A stretch of DNA of 64,000 bases from Amycolatopsis acidiphila. GTDB taxonomy: Bacteria; Actinomycetota; Actinomycetes; Mycobacteriales; Pseudonocardiaceae. Location of the stretch: assembly GCF_021391495.1 (NCBI RefSeq), contig NZ_CP090063.1, positions 6,076,001 to 6,140,000 of the forward strand, read 5' to 3'. Shown one piece after another: positions 9,896 to 22,004 of this stretch. Positions within the stretch are counted from its first letter, which is position 1. Every line of letters begins with the position of its first letter. The translations under genes and the position numbers were made by a program. The notes beneath the pieces are model-generated. The model was not told the DNA's origin. It made no database searches and saw only the letters and a program-made list of their open reading frames with translations.

Positions 9896-11397
9896 CCCTC
9901 ACCGACCTGCTGCTCGCCCGCGCCGCGGACCCGCGGCCGGGGGTCCGGTTCGAGGACGAGTGTCACACGTGGGCCGAGCACGTGCGGGAGTGCGCCGGGC
10001 AGGCCGCGTCGCTGCGGCGGATGCTGCGCCCGGACGCGCCGCCGCACGTCGGGATCCTCGCGGACAACGTGCCCGCGTTCTCGTCCCTGCTCGGCGGTTG
10101 CGCGCTGTCCGGATCGGTGCTGGTGGGCCTGAACCCGACCCGCCGCGGCGAGGCGCTGGCCCGCGATGTGCGGCTGTCGGACTGCCAGTTCGTGTTCGCC
10201 GAGCCGCGGTACGCCCCGCTGCTCGCCGGGCTCGACGTGCCGGTGCATCCGCTCGGGAACCCCGAACCCGCGCCGCTGGAGCCGGTTCCCGTCTCGCCGG
10301 ACGACCTGCTGATGCTGATCTTCACCTCGGGCACCAGCGGTGACCCGAAGGCGGTGCGCTGCACGCACGAGAAGATCGCCTATCCCGGCCGGATGCTCGC
10401 CTCGCGCTTCGGACTGTCCTCTTCGGACACCGTGTACGTGTCGATGCCGATGTTCCACTCCAACGCGATCATGGCGGGCTGGGCGGTCGGCCTCGCCGCG
10501 GGCGCGACGATCGCGCTGCGGCGGAGGTTCTCCGCGTCCGGTTTCCTCCCCGACGTCCGGAAGTTCGGCGCGACGTACGCGAACTACGTCGGCAAGCCGC
10601 TGTCGTACGTGGTCGCGACACCGCCGAAGCCCGACGACGCGGACAACCCGCTGCGGCTCGTCTACGGCAACGAAGGCGCCGAAGCGGACCTCGCCGAGTT
10701 CGGCCGGCGGTTCGGCTGTCACGTCGTCGACGCCTTCGGCTCGACGGAAGGCGGCATCGGGTTCTCCCGCACGCCCGATTCGCCGCCCGGCTCGCTCGGC
10801 CGTCCCGCCGAAGGCGTCCGCATCGTCGACCCGGAGACCGGAAAGCCCTGTCCGCCACACCAGGTCGGCGAACTGGTCAACACCACCGGGCCCGGCGCGT
10901 TCGCGGGCTACTACCGCAACCCCGAGGCCGACGCGGAACGGATGCGCGAGGGCAGGTACCACACCGGCGACCTCGCATACGCCGACGAGGACGGGTTCTA
11001 CTACTTCGCCGGACGCCTGGGCGACTGGTTGCGCGTCGACGGCGAGAACCTCGGCACGGCACCGATCGAGCGCGTCCTTTTGCGGCATCCGAGCGTGGCC
11101 GAAGCGGCCGTATACGGGGTGCCCGACCCGGTCACCGGCGACCAGGTGATGGCCGCGCTCGTCCTCTCCGGCCCACTCGATCCGGCCGGTTTCGGCGAGT
11201 TCCTCGCCCACCAGCCCGACCTCGGGCCGAAACAGCTGCCACGCCACGTGCGAATTGCCGACGAACTACCGCGCACATCCACGTACAAGGTGGTCAAACG
11301 GAAGTTGGCGGGCGAGGGTACGCACTGCTCCGATCCGGTATGGTTCCGCGCCGGGGCGAAAACTTCCTACGAACTCCTCGTCCGGCCCCTAGCCTGA
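9892..11397 (+). CDS. fadD17: Acyl-CoA synthetase, FadD17-type
   Basis: A 501-residue adenylate-forming CoA ligase with the P-loop-like motif LIFTSGTSGDPKAV (about 140-153), the adenine motif DAFGSTEGG, YHTGDLAYADEDGFYYFAGR with the hinge aspartate, and the C-terminal lysine region TSTYKVVKR. It activates a carboxylate, here probably a steroid side-chain acid, through an acyl-AMP. ATG overlaps the fadE27 stop. In M. tuberculosis the gene in this position is fadD17. Exact chain-length preference cannot be read from the sequence. Confidence 0.87.
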   Translation: MTLTDLLLARAADPRPGVRFEDECHTWAEHVRECAGQAASLRRMLRPDAPPHVGILADNVPAFSSLLGGCALSGSVLVGLNPTRRGEALARDVRLSDCQFVFAEPRYAPLLAGLDVPVHPLGNPEPAPLEPVPVSPDDLLMLIFTSGTSGDPKAVRCTHEKIAYPGRMLASRFGLSSSDTVYVSMPMFHSNAIMAGWAVGLAAGATIALRRRFSASGFLPDVRKFGATYANYVGKPLSYVVATPPKPDDADNPLRLVYGNEGAEADLAEFGRRFGCHVVDAFGSTEGGIGFSRTPDSPPGSLGRPAEGVRIVDPETGKPCPPHQVGELVNTTGPGAFAGYYRNPEADAERMREGRYHTGDLAYADEDGFYYFAGRLGDWLRVDGENLGTAPIERVLLRHPSVAEAAVYGVPDPVTGDQVMAALVLSGPLDPAGFGEFLAHQPDLGPKQLPRHVRIADELPRTSTYKVVKRKLAGEGTHCSDPVWFRAGAKTSYELLVRPLA

Positions 11398-11402
11398 CGC
11401 TC

Positions 11403-12554
11403 ATGCGCAGAGCCGTCGCCGCACTGTTCGCCCTCCTGCTCGCCTCCGTGTTCCTCGCGCCCGCGGCCGAGGCCGCCCCGGGCAAGCTGACCGCGAGCGA
11501 CTTCCGGTTGAGGGAAAGCGCTTACAACCCGGTGATCAGCAAGCTCGACGGGATACTCGGCACCGTGCCGGTCTCCGCGGTGCTCGACAGCGCCAACCGC
11601 ACCGGCGTGTCGTGCAACCCCGGCGCGACGCACCAGGCGGCTGCGTTCTGCTGGAACTCCGGCGACAACGACACCACCGACTGGTACCCGCAGGGCATCA
11701 GCACCACCGCCGACGCCTACGACAACGGCCAGTACGAGGGCCGCACCGCGCTGTTCACCAGCTGGTACTACGCCGGGACCGGCACGAACAAGGGCGTTCG
11801 CGTGTCCTTTGTGGACTACTCGACGCCGAGCACGCCGCAGTACCGGCACGTCCTGCTCGTCGAGCCGTACACGAACTCCGCGGGACAGCCCGACTACCGG
11901 CCGGTCGCGATCCACGCCGGCGGCATCTTCACCTACGGCTACTACCTCTACGTCGCCGACACCTCCGGCGGCTTCCGCACGTTCGACCTGCGGCACATCT
12001 GGTCGGTGAAGACCGGCGACAACACGAAGATCGGCCGCCAGTCCGACGGCAGCTACCAGGCCTTCGACTACGCGTACGTGCTGCCGCAGGCGCAGACTTT
12101 CACCGACTCGACCACGAACGGCCTTGCCCAGCTGCGGTTCTCGGCCGCGTCGCTGGACCGCACGAGCACGCCGGACAGCGTGGTCGTGCCGGAGTACAAC
12201 ACCGACGGCACCGGCACCCGCGTGGTCCGGTTCCCGATCGACTACACCGACCGCAAGTTCGCCGAGTCGTCCGACGGCTACACGCACGCGACCGAGGCGT
12301 ACCAGGTCAACATCCCGAGCATGCAGGGCGCGACGGCGATCAACGGCACCTTCTACGTCTCCGCGAGCGCCGGCTCGGGCACCCGCGGCTCGCTGTGGAC
12401 CTTCACGTCGTCGTCGGGGCCCACCAAGCACGCGACGGTGTTCCCCATCGGCAACGAGGACCTGTCCTACCGCGGGCCGCAGAACCAGCTGTGGACGCTG
12501 AGCGAGTACCCGGGCTCCCGCTACGTCGTCGCGGTCACTCCGTCGTCGTTCTAG
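11403..12554 (+). CDS. Secreted protein of unknown function
   Basis: A 383-residue protein with a clear Sec signal peptide (MRRAVAALFALLLASVFLAPAAEAAPG, cleavage likely after AEA). The mature part is rich in Tyr, Thr, Ser and aromatic-Gly pairs (TSWYYAGTGTNKGVRVSFVDY, IFTYGYYLYVADTSGGFRTFDLRHIWSV). Several repeats have the spacing of beta-propeller blades. Only a few Cys are present. No catalytic motif was recognised. The start was taken at ATG 11403, the first codon of the signal peptide; the frame is open further upstream but that part overlaps fadD17. It lies 5 bases after fadD17, so it may be read from the KstR-controlled transcript, but nothing in the protein suggests steroid metabolism. 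Confidence 0.85.
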   Translation: MRRAVAALFALLLASVFLAPAAEAAPGKLTASDFRLRESAYNPVISKLDGILGTVPVSAVLDSANRTGVSCNPGATHQAAAFCWNSGDNDTTDWYPQGISTTADAYDNGQYEGRTALFTSWYYAGTGTNKGVRVSFVDYSTPSTPQYRHVLLVEPYTNSAGQPDYRPVAIHAGGIFTYGYYLYVADTSGGFRTFDLRHIWSVKTGDNTKIGRQSDGSYQAFDYAYVLPQAQTFTDSTTNGLAQLRFSAASLDRTSTPDSVVVPEYNTDGTGTRVVRFPIDYTDRKFAESSDGYTHATEAYQVNIPSMQGATAINGTFYVSASAGSGTRGSLWTFTSSSGPTKHATVFPIGNEDLSYRGPQNQLWTLSEYPGSRYVVAVTPSSF

Positions 12555-12586
12555 CGCACCCGCCGGACGCGCTTCGCTCGGCTTGC

Positions 12587-15295
<2,709 letters not shown>

Positions 15296-16246
15296 TGCCG
15301 TCTGCCACCCACTTCGCCGATGCTCATCGCCCTCTACCCCTCATTCCGTCCTGCTCGACGTTGCCGGAAACCCGCCATGCCTCGCGGCGCCGGCGGGTGC
15401 GCCCGCCCGCGGCCGCGTGTCATCCCGGGCCCTGCTTGCGGAGGCGCTGAGTGAGGCCAGGTTGCCACGCCGCGGCAGCTCTGCCGAGTCGGCGAGTCGC
15501 CGGTCGCTGACTCGCCGGTCGCTCGCTGCCCGGGCCGCCGCCCCGCCACCCGCGGACTCGCCGGTCGCTCGTTGCCCTGCCCGCGGACTCGCCACCACGA
15601 CGATCGGTCGCTGCTTCCCCGCCGACCCGCCACCCACGGACTTCGCCACCCCGCCAACTCACGCCAGCCACCGCGCCAATCGGCGGGCGCCCGCCCGTCG
15701 ACTCGCCACCGCACCAGCTCACGCGGGCCACCGCGCCAGTTGCTCGCTGCCGCCCAGCCGACCCGCCATCCACGGACTCGCCACCGCTCCAGTCGGTCGC
15801 TGGCTGCCCGCACCGCCCCAGCCGCCCCAACAAGTCGCCATCGCGCCAGTCGGCCGCCGCACTCCCCGCCACTCGGCCACGCCGACCCAGCTCACACCAG
15901 CCACCCCGCCACTCGGCGGCCGCCCGCCCCGCCACTCGGCCACGCCGACCCAGCTCACACCAGCCACCGCGCCACTCGGCGGCCGCCCGATCAGCCGCCC
16001 CGCCGCCCACGGACTCCACCGCGCCGGTCGGCCGCTGGCTGTCCCGCCACTTGGCCACGCCGCCCCAGTTCACAGCAGCGGCCGCGCCGATCGCCACCGC
16101 GACCTCGCCGGGTCGCCGGCCATCCCCGGCCGTCCCGGTCCACCACCCCACTTCGCCGCCACCCCAGCCAGCGTGGTCTCCACCGGGTCGGCGCAGCCGC
16201 CGGGACCGCCTCGTGCAGTCCGGGCCAGGCGCGCGGGTGCCCATCG
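15296..16246. other. Gene-free, C-rich degenerate repeat spacer
   Basis: About 950 bases with no convincing gene. Open frames exist on both strands but encode only low-complexity Arg/Pro/His or Trp/Arg/Gly-rich strings with no ribosome sites. The plus strand is strongly C-rich. Many short degenerate repeats of the type CGCCACTCGGC or CCACCGCGCCA recur from about 15480 to 16110. The spacer separates the Pat-type and AcuC-type genes, both on the minus strand. Confidence 0.7.
15869..15994. repeat. 63-bp tandem repeat, two copies
   Basis: A 63-base unit beginning CCACTCGGCCACGCCGACCC occurs at 15869-15931 and again at 15932-15994. The copies are nearly identical until the last few bases of the second. 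It is the best-preserved part of the wider degenerate repeat tract and is consistent with recent slippage. Confidence 0.8.
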
Positions 16247-17419
16247 TCAGTCCCTCGGGTCGTCCGGGTCCAGGCCGTGCAGGGGGAACACCGCCCGGCG
16301 CGTGTCGCGGATCGCGATGTCCACCGGGTCGTCGTCGCCGTCGCCCCAGGGGCGGTAGGCGGTGTCGGCGCCGTCGGACATCTCCGTCGGGAGCTCCGCA
16401 CGCGGCGCGGCCTTGCGCACCATGTCCGCCCACCCTGGCGGGATCGGCGTCTCCGGCTTCACGTCGCGGTCGAGAACGGTCGCCAGCAGATGCGTCCACG
16501 ACCGCGGCACCACGCGGATCAGCTGGTACCCGCCACCACCGACGGCGAGCCACTTGCCGCCCGCGTAGCGCTCCGCGAGCTCGCGCAGGGCCGTGTAGAT
16601 CGTGCGGTGCCCGTCGACCGAGAGCGACAGGTCCGCCAGCGGGTCCTCCTCGTGCGAGTCGACACCGCATTGGGTGACCAGCAGCTGCGGCTCGAACGCC
16701 TCGACCAGCGACGGCACCACCGCGTGGAAGGCCCGCAGCCAACCCGGGTCATGCGTGCGGGGCGGGAGCGGGATGTTCACCGCCGTGCCGTCGGCGGCGC
16801 CGTTCCCGGTCTCCGAGGAGTAGCCGGTGCCGGGCCAGAGCGTGAAGGGGTGCTGATGCAGTGAGACGGTGAGCACCCTCGGGTCGTCGTAGAAGGCGGC
16901 CTGCACGCCGTCCCCGTGGTGGACGTCGGTGTCGATGTACGCGATCCGTTCGAACCCGTGGTCGAGCAGCCAGGAGATCGCGACTGCGCAGTCGTTGTAC
17001 ACGCAGAAGCCGGCGGCGTGGTCGCGCATCGCGTGATGCAGGCCTCCGGCGATGTTCACCGCGCGGCGCGCCTCCCCTTCGGCGATCTTGCGCGCGCCGA
17101 GCAACGTCGAGCCGACGACCAGGGCCGACGCGTCGTGCATGCCACTGAACACGGGGTTGTCGGAGGTGCCCAGGCCGTGGCCGACGTCCCAGCCCGCCAT
17201 GGGCGCCTGTTTGACCGCTTCGAGGTACTCGCCGGCGTGAATGCGCAGCAACTCGGTGTCGCTCGCGGGCTCCGGGACTAGCAGGGGTACACCCTCGAGA
17301 ACACCCAGTTCGGTGGCGAGCCGGATGGTCAGCTGCAGCCGTACGGGGTTGAACGGATGTTCGCCGCCGAGGTCGTAGCCGAGCAGTGCGGGGTCCCAGA
17401 CGACGGCGGGCTGCTCCAT
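16247..17419 (-). CDS. acuC: AcuC-type deacetylase (histone deacetylase family)
   Basis: A 390-residue class I HDAC-like protein. The catalytic His-His pair is in [14 protein letters not shown], zinc ligands are in DTDVHHGDG and in [15 protein letters not shown], and the GGGGY loop is present. AcuC removes acetyl groups from lysines, classically reactivating acetyl-CoA synthetase. Its neighbour downstream on the same strand is a Pat-type acetyltransferase, so this window holds a probable write/erase pair. It is divergent from ideR across about 106 bases. The C-terminal 50 residues are acidic ([12 protein letters not shown]) and beyond the fold. Confidence 0.92.
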   Translation of the reverse strand: MEQPAVVWDPALLGYDLGGEHPFNPVRLQLTIRLATELGVLEGVPLLVPEPASDTELLRIHAGEYLEAVKQAPMAGWDVGHGLGTSDNPVFSGMHDASALVVGSTLLGARKIAEGEARRAVNIAGGLHHAMRDHAAGFCVYNDCAVAISWLLDHGFERIAYIDTDVHHGDGVQAAFYDDPRVLTVSLHQHPFTLWPGTGYSSETGNGAADGTAVNIPLPPRTHDPGWLRAFHAVVPSLVEAFEPQLLVTQCGVDSHEEDPLADLSLSVDGHRTIYTALRELAERYAGGKWLAVGGGGYQLIRVVPRSWTHLLATVLDRDVKPETPIPPGWADMVRKAAPRAELPTEMSDGADTAYRPWGDGDDDPVDIAIRDTRRAVFPLHGLDPDDPRD

Positions 17420-17525
17420 GCAGCCCGATGGTAGCCGGGGTCAGCCGCGTTTTCGCGGCCCGATCACCCCGGCTGACTGTCGGTGCCAGCGACTACCATG
17501 GATTCCTGCGGACGAAGGGGACATC

Positions 17526-18221
17526 GTGAACGATCTCATCGACACCACAGAGATGTACTTGAAAACCATCTTCGAGCTTGAAGAAGAGGGTGTCGTGCCG
17601 CTCCGCGCCCGCATTGCCGAGCGACTGGAGCAGAGCGGGCCGACGGTGAGCCAGACCGTGGCCCGCATGGAGCGGGACGGCCTGGTGCGTGTCGCCGACG
17701 ACAGGCATCTGCAGCTGACCGACCACGGTCGCGAGCTGGCCACGGCCGTCATGCGCAAGCACCGGCTGGCCGAGCGCCTGCTGCTCGACGTCATCGGGCT
17801 CGAGTGGGAGCAGGTGCACACCGAGGCGTGCCACTGGGAGCACGTGATGAGCGAGGCGGTGGAGCGCAAGCTGATCAAGCTGCTGGACCACCCGACCACG
17901 TCCCCGTACGGCAACCCCATCCCGGGTCTGGACAAGCTGGACCACGCGAGCCAGCCGGCCCCGCCGGCGGAGGCCGACCTCATCCGGCTGGACGAGTTCG
18001 CCCGGACAGGTGGCGGCTCGGTGGAGATCCGGCGGATCGCCGAGCACGTCCAGCTGGACGAGAAGCTGATGGTGGATCTCAAGCAGGCGGGCGTCGTGCC
18101 CGGCCGGACGGTGAAGGTCGGCCGCGCGGCGGGCGGCGGCACGGTCGAGGTGACCGGCGAGATGGCGGCCGTGCAGGTGCCGATGTCGGTGCTGCACGCG
18201 GTGCTGGCGCAGGCTCGCTGA
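17526..18221 (+). CDS. ideR: Iron-dependent repressor IdeR (DtxR family)
   Basis: A 231-residue DtxR-family metalloregulator. The N-terminal winged helix runs over about 5-70 ([27 protein letters not shown]). The dimerisation and metal-binding domain includes [11 protein letters not shown] and [13 protein letters not shown], with the Cys, Glu and His that match metal ligands of IdeR. An SH3-like C-terminal domain begins near 150. With Fe(II) it represses siderophore genes and controls iron storage. GTG 17526 was chosen over longer in-frame starts because an AAGGGG site precedes it and the protein then begins [12 protein letters not shown], as in IdeR proteins. Its 3' end is echoed in degenerate repeats immediately downstream. 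Confidence 0.95.
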   Translation: MNDLIDTTEMYLKTIFELEEEGVVPLRARIAERLEQSGPTVSQTVARMERDGLVRVADDRHLQLTDHGRELATAVMRKHRLAERLLLDVIGLEWEQVHTEACHWEHVMSEAVERKLIKLLDHPTTSPYGNPIPGLDKLDHASQPAPPAEADLIRLDEFARTGGGSVEIRRIAEHVQLDEKLMVDLKQAGVVPGRTVKVGRAAGGGTVEVTGEMAAVQVPMSVLHAVLAQAR

Positions 18222-18502
18222 GCGGCTCGTTCTGGGGGTGGCCTTCGCGCTGACGGGCGCTAGGCGCGGCGCTTACGCACGCTCGCTGAGCGGCGGTTCG
18301 CGCCGACGTCGCCGCGCGCAGCGCTGGCGCACGCCCGCTGAGCGGCTGGTTCTGGGGGGTGGCGTTGGCGCTGACGTCGCTGCACGCGGTGCTTGTGCGA
18401 GCTCGCTGAGCGGCTCGTTCTGAGGGGTGGCCTTCGCGCTGACGGCGCTGCGCGCGGCGCTTGCGGCTCGTCGAACGGCTGGTTCTGGGGGGTGGCGTTG
18501 GC
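18191..18502. repeat. Degenerate tandem repeat derived from the ideR 3' end
   Basis: About five units of 54-68 bases begin near 18191, 18257, 18311, 18379 and 18446. Unit 1 is the last 31 bases of ideR including its stop, plus GCGGCTCGTTCTGGGGGTGG and a GCGCTGACG tail. Later units keep the pattern GCTGCACGCGGTGCT...GCTCGCTGAGCGGCT...TTCTGGGGGGTGGC. Unit 4 is closest to unit 1. The gene end itself is therefore one unit of a repeat array. Confidence 0.8.
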
Positions 18503-18917
18503 CGCACTCGCTGGCGCCGTGTCGTAGAGGTTCACGAGGGCTTGCCGTGGCCCGTCGAATGTCCGCGATGCGATTGTTCCGGCCCGTGACCAGGGGCTTA
18601 CTAGCTATGGAAGCGCATGGCGCCGGAGTGGATCGCGGACGTGTTCAGCTGAGGGTGCGGGTGTGTTGGCAGCCGGGGCCGGCTTGAGAACCCGTTCGAG
18701 CACTCGATTTGCGATGGGGAAGCGGCAGTCTGCGGTCGCCACACGGTCCGGCTTCGCGAGGCGAGAGGATTCCGGCACACTGGGTAGGCGGTCCCGGCGG
18801 GACGGGACCGCGGGAACCCGAACCTCGCGGCAGGGCGAGCCAGGGTTCCGGTGGAAAACGGGAGTGTGAGCTCCTGGCAGTGGTGGGGACAGGCGTCCCG
18901 GCAGAAATGGGTGAGGG
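18503..18917. other. Intergenic region upstream of galK, no gene seen
   Basis: About 415 bases between the ideR repeat tract and galK. Open frames on both strands lack ribosome sites and recognisable content. Base composition is less GC-biased than in the genes, so the galK promoter probably lies here, but no clear -10/-35 pair or operator stood out. Confidence 0.5.
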
Positions 18918-20126
18918 TTGAACGAGAGGCAGAGCCGGGGAGCCGCGGGGTTCCAGGCACACGTAGCAGCCGCCGAGGCGTTCCGTTCGGTGCACGACCG
19001 GGCGCCCGCCGGCGTGTGGTCCGCACCGGGACGGGTCAACCTGATCGGCGAGCACACCGACTACAACGACGGCTTCGTCCTGCCCTTCGCCCTCCCGCAC
19101 CGGCTCGCCGCAGCCGCGTCGCCGCGTGACGACCAGGTGCTGACGGTTGCGACGCTCGGCTCCGACGGGCGCATCCAGCAGGCCGACCCCGTCGAGATCC
19201 CGTCACTGAAGCCAGGTTCCGTCGAGGGCTGGGCCGCCTACCCCGCCGGGGTCGCGTGGGTGCTGCGCGACCAGGGCATCGACCGCGGTGCAGACGTCGT
19301 GCTGGCCGGCGACGTGCCGACCGGCGCGGGACTGTCCTCCTCTCATGCGCTCGAGTGCGCGGTGTCGCTCTCCCTGCTCGGCCTGCACGGGCAGGAGCTC
19401 GACCAGCCCGGCACGCCGGACCGGATGCAGATCGCACGCTGGGTGCAGCGCTCCGAGAACGACTTCGTCGGGGCGCCGACCGGCCTGCTCGACCAGACCG
19501 CGTCCCTGTGCTGCACCGAGTCGCACGTGTTGTTCCTCGACGTGCGTTCGGGCGAGACCGAGCAGGTGCCGTTCGACACCGCCGCTGTCGGGCTGCGCAT
19601 CGTCGTCATCGACACCCGAACGAAGCATTCGCACAGCGAGTCCGGCTACGGCGACCGCCGCCGCGGCACCGAGCGTGCGGCCGACCTGCTCGGCATCAAG
19701 GCGCTGCGGGATGTTCCGATGGCCGACCTGGACGCCACGCTCGGCCGCCTGCCCGCCGAACTGGCACCGCTGGTGCGGCACGTCGTGACCGAAAACCAGC
19801 GAGTGCTCGACGTGGTCGATCTGCTGCACGCCGGCCGGCTCGAGGACATCGGCCCGTCCCTGGACGCCTCGCACACCAGCATGCGTGACGACTACCGAAT
19901 CTCCACGGTCGAGTTGGACACCGCGGTCGAAGCCGCCCGCGAAGCCGGTGCCCTCGGCGCACGCATGACCGGCGGCGGCTTCGGCGGTTCGGCGATCGCC
20001 CTGGTGCCCGAGTCGAAGGTCGACGCCGTCGAGGCCGGAGTCACGGCGGCTTACGAACGCGAGGGCTGGCGTGCCCCGCGCACGTTCGTCGCGGTGCCGT
20101 CCGCCGGGGCGGGACGCGACGTCTGA
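18918..20126 (+). CDS. galK: Galactokinase
   Basis: A 402-residue GHMP kinase that phosphorylates galactose at C1 in the Leloir pathway. The galactokinase signature GRVNLIGEHTDYNDG lies at about 36-50, the ATP loop PTGAGLSSSHALE at about 135, and the C-terminal GHMP motif GGGFGGSAIAL near 355. The start was placed at TTG 18918, which gives the usual spacing to the signature. A GAGGG run abuts it, so the ribosome site is unusually close. A GTG at about residue 25 would remove part of the conserved N-terminus. galE follows after 111 bases on the same strand. Confidence 0.9.
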   Translation: MNERQSRGAAGFQAHVAAAEAFRSVHDRAPAGVWSAPGRVNLIGEHTDYNDGFVLPFALPHRLAAAASPRDDQVLTVATLGSDGRIQQADPVEIPSLKPGSVEGWAAYPAGVAWVLRDQGIDRGADVVLAGDVPTGAGLSSSHALECAVSLSLLGLHGQELDQPGTPDRMQIARWVQRSENDFVGAPTGLLDQTASLCCTESHVLFLDVRSGETEQVPFDTAAVGLRIVVIDTRTKHSHSESGYGDRRRGTERAADLLGIKALRDVPMADLDATLGRLPAELAPLVRHVVTENQRVLDVVDLLHAGRLEDIGPSLDASHTSMRDDYRISTVELDTAVEAAREAGALGARMTGGGFGGSAIALVPESKVDAVEAGVTAAYEREGWRAPRTFVAVPSAGAGRDV

Positions 20127-20237
20127 CGCGCTGTTCGTGCGGGAGTGCATCCTGTGCGGGGCTCACAGCTCGGTGGTCCACACTGGGCGCCACCACCACC
20201 TCCTTCAGCAGTCTCCGAGAAAGGCTCCCGACAACTC

Positions 20238-21206
20238 ATGGCCCTCAAACTGATCGTCACCGGCGGCGCCGGGTACGTCGGCAGCGTCTGCACGGCCAAG
20301 CTCCTGGAAGCCGGGCACGAGGTCGTCGTGGTGGACGACCTGTCGACCGGTCACGCCGACGCTGTGCCGGACGGCGCCCGGCTCGTCGAGGGCGACGCCG
20401 CGGACGCGACGGCGTCGCTGCTCGGCGAGGGTTTTGACGGCGTGCTGCACTTCGCCGCCAAGTCGCTCGTGGGCGAGTCCATGAGCGACCCCGGGAAGTA
20501 CTGGCACGGCAACGTAGTCACCGCCATCCGGCTGCTCGACGCGATGCGCGAGCACGGCACGCCGCGACTGGTGTTCTCCTCCACCGCCGCGACCTACGGT
20601 GAGCCCGAGAGCTCCCCGATCCGCGAAACCGCGCCCACACGTCCGACCAACACCTACGGCGCGTCGAAGCTGGCGATCGACCACGCCATCACCAGCTACG
20701 CCCGAGCGCACGGCCTGGCCGCGGTGAGCCTGCGGTACTTCAATGTCGCAGGCGCATATGGCCAGTACGGCGAGCGGCACACGACCGAGACCCACCTGAT
20801 CCCGCTCGTCCTGCAGGTCGCCACCGGCGACCGGGAGCAGGTGCAGATCTTCGGCGAGGACTACCCCACCGAGGACGGCACCGCGGTGCGTGACTACATC
20901 CACGTCGCCGACCTGGCCGACGCGCACCTGCTCGCACTGCAGCACGCCGCCGCCGGTGAGCACCGCATCTACAACCTCGGCAACGGCACCGGCTTCTCCG
21001 TGCGGCAGGTGATCGAGACCTGTCGCCAGGTGACCGGCCACGAGATTCCGGCAGCCGTCGCGCCCCGCCGCGCAGGCGATCCCGCCGTGCTGGTCGCCGC
21101 GAGCGATCGCGCCCGCGAGGACCTCGGCTGGAAGCCCGAACGCGCGGACCTGCACGGAATCGTCAGTGACGCCTGGCGGTTCACTCAGCAGCGGCGCGCG
21201 GCCTGA
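20238..21206 (+). CDS. galE: UDP-glucose 4-epimerase
   Basis: A 322-residue extended SDR that interconverts UDP-galactose and UDP-glucose. Visible motifs are GGAGYVGS at residues 9-16, the catalytic Ser-Thr in [16 protein letters not shown] (Tyr-Lys pair), the substrate loop [14 protein letters not shown], and [21 protein letters not shown] 20238 gives the normal N-terminus ([15 protein letters not shown]); the frame is open for 31 more codons upstream but without similarity. The ribosome site is weak (GAAAGG about 14 bases away). With galK it forms a Leloir gene pair; galT was not found in the window. Confidence 0.93.
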   Translation: MALKLIVTGGAGYVGSVCTAKLLEAGHEVVVVDDLSTGHADAVPDGARLVEGDAADATASLLGEGFDGVLHFAAKSLVGESMSDPGKYWHGNVVTAIRLLDAMREHGTPRLVFSSTAATYGEPESSPIRETAPTRPTNTYGASKLAIDHAITSYARAHGLAAVSLRYFNVAGAYGQYGERHTTETHLIPLVLQVATGDREQVQIFGEDYPTEDGTAVRDYIHVADLADAHLLALQHAAAGEHRIYNLGNGTGFSVRQVIETCRQVTGHEIPAAVAPRRAGDPAVLVAASDRAREDLGWKPERADLHGIVSDAWRFTQQRRAA

Positions 21207-21249
21207 GTGTTCCGGCCGGCTCAGCTGTTTGCCCGGGAACCCGTCGCGG

Positions 21250-21870
21250 GCGGCCGGGAAGCGGCGGGCTGCGCCGCGTGGCCGGTCTTGGGCGCTGCCC
21301 GGTTTAGGCCGGTCTTGTCGAGGGTCGCTGGCTGTCCCTACGGGGAGTGGCGACCCACTGCCCAGTGGCGTGCCTTCGGCGCTGCTCGATTCATGCGGGT
21401 CTCGCCGAGGACACTTCCGCGGTTGACGGGCGGGTAGGAAACGTTGCCCATCGGCGGGACCGCACTGGAGTGAACCCAACGGTGGTGTACTCGGAGACGC
21501 CGCAGACGGGGCTGATCGCGGCCCGAGCGTGGCGGAAACGTCCGCGGGACGCCCATCGCTGCCGACCGGGAGCGGCCGGGAAGCGGCGGGCTGCGCCGCG
21601 TGGCCGGTCTTGGGCGCTGCCCGGTTTAGGCCGGTCTTGTCGAGGGTCGCTGGCTGTCCCTACGGGGAGTGGCGACCCACTGCCCAGTGGCGTGCCTTCG
21701 GCGCTGCTCGATTCATGCGGGTCTCGCCGAGGACACTTCCGCGGTTGACGGGCGGGTAGGAAACGTTGCCCATCGGCGGGACCGCTCGAACTGAACCGGA
21801 CGGCGGTGTACTCGGAGACGCCGCAGACGGGGCTGATCGCGGCCGGAGGTGGCGGAAACGTCCGGGAGAA
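21250..21870. repeat. 322-bp tandem duplication downstream of galE
   Basis: The stretch 21250-21463 recurs at 21572-21785 essentially without change (offset 322), and similarity continues imperfectly to about 21550 and 21870. Inside the unit, GGCCGGTCTTG appears twice. Short frames in the unit (for example one encoding SPVCGVSEYT on the minus strand) occur in both copies, but without ribosome sites or longer context. Sequence 21207-22004 contains no convincing gene. Confidence 0.9.
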
Positions 21871-22004
21871 TGCTCGTCGCGTCGGGATCGGCGAGGCATT
21901 CACCGGGCGCTCCGCCGCCGAGGGCCGTCTGGCCCAGGCCGGTTAGGGCGAAGGACCACCGTCTCCAGCTGACAGAGGTCTGCGGGAGTGCTTCGCGTCG
22001 ATGC

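Noticed and set aside
21391..21903. Short frames repeated in both 322-bp copies (SPVCGVSEYT type)
   Set aside because: No ribosome sites and no context beyond the repeat; the recurrence is explained by the DNA duplication.
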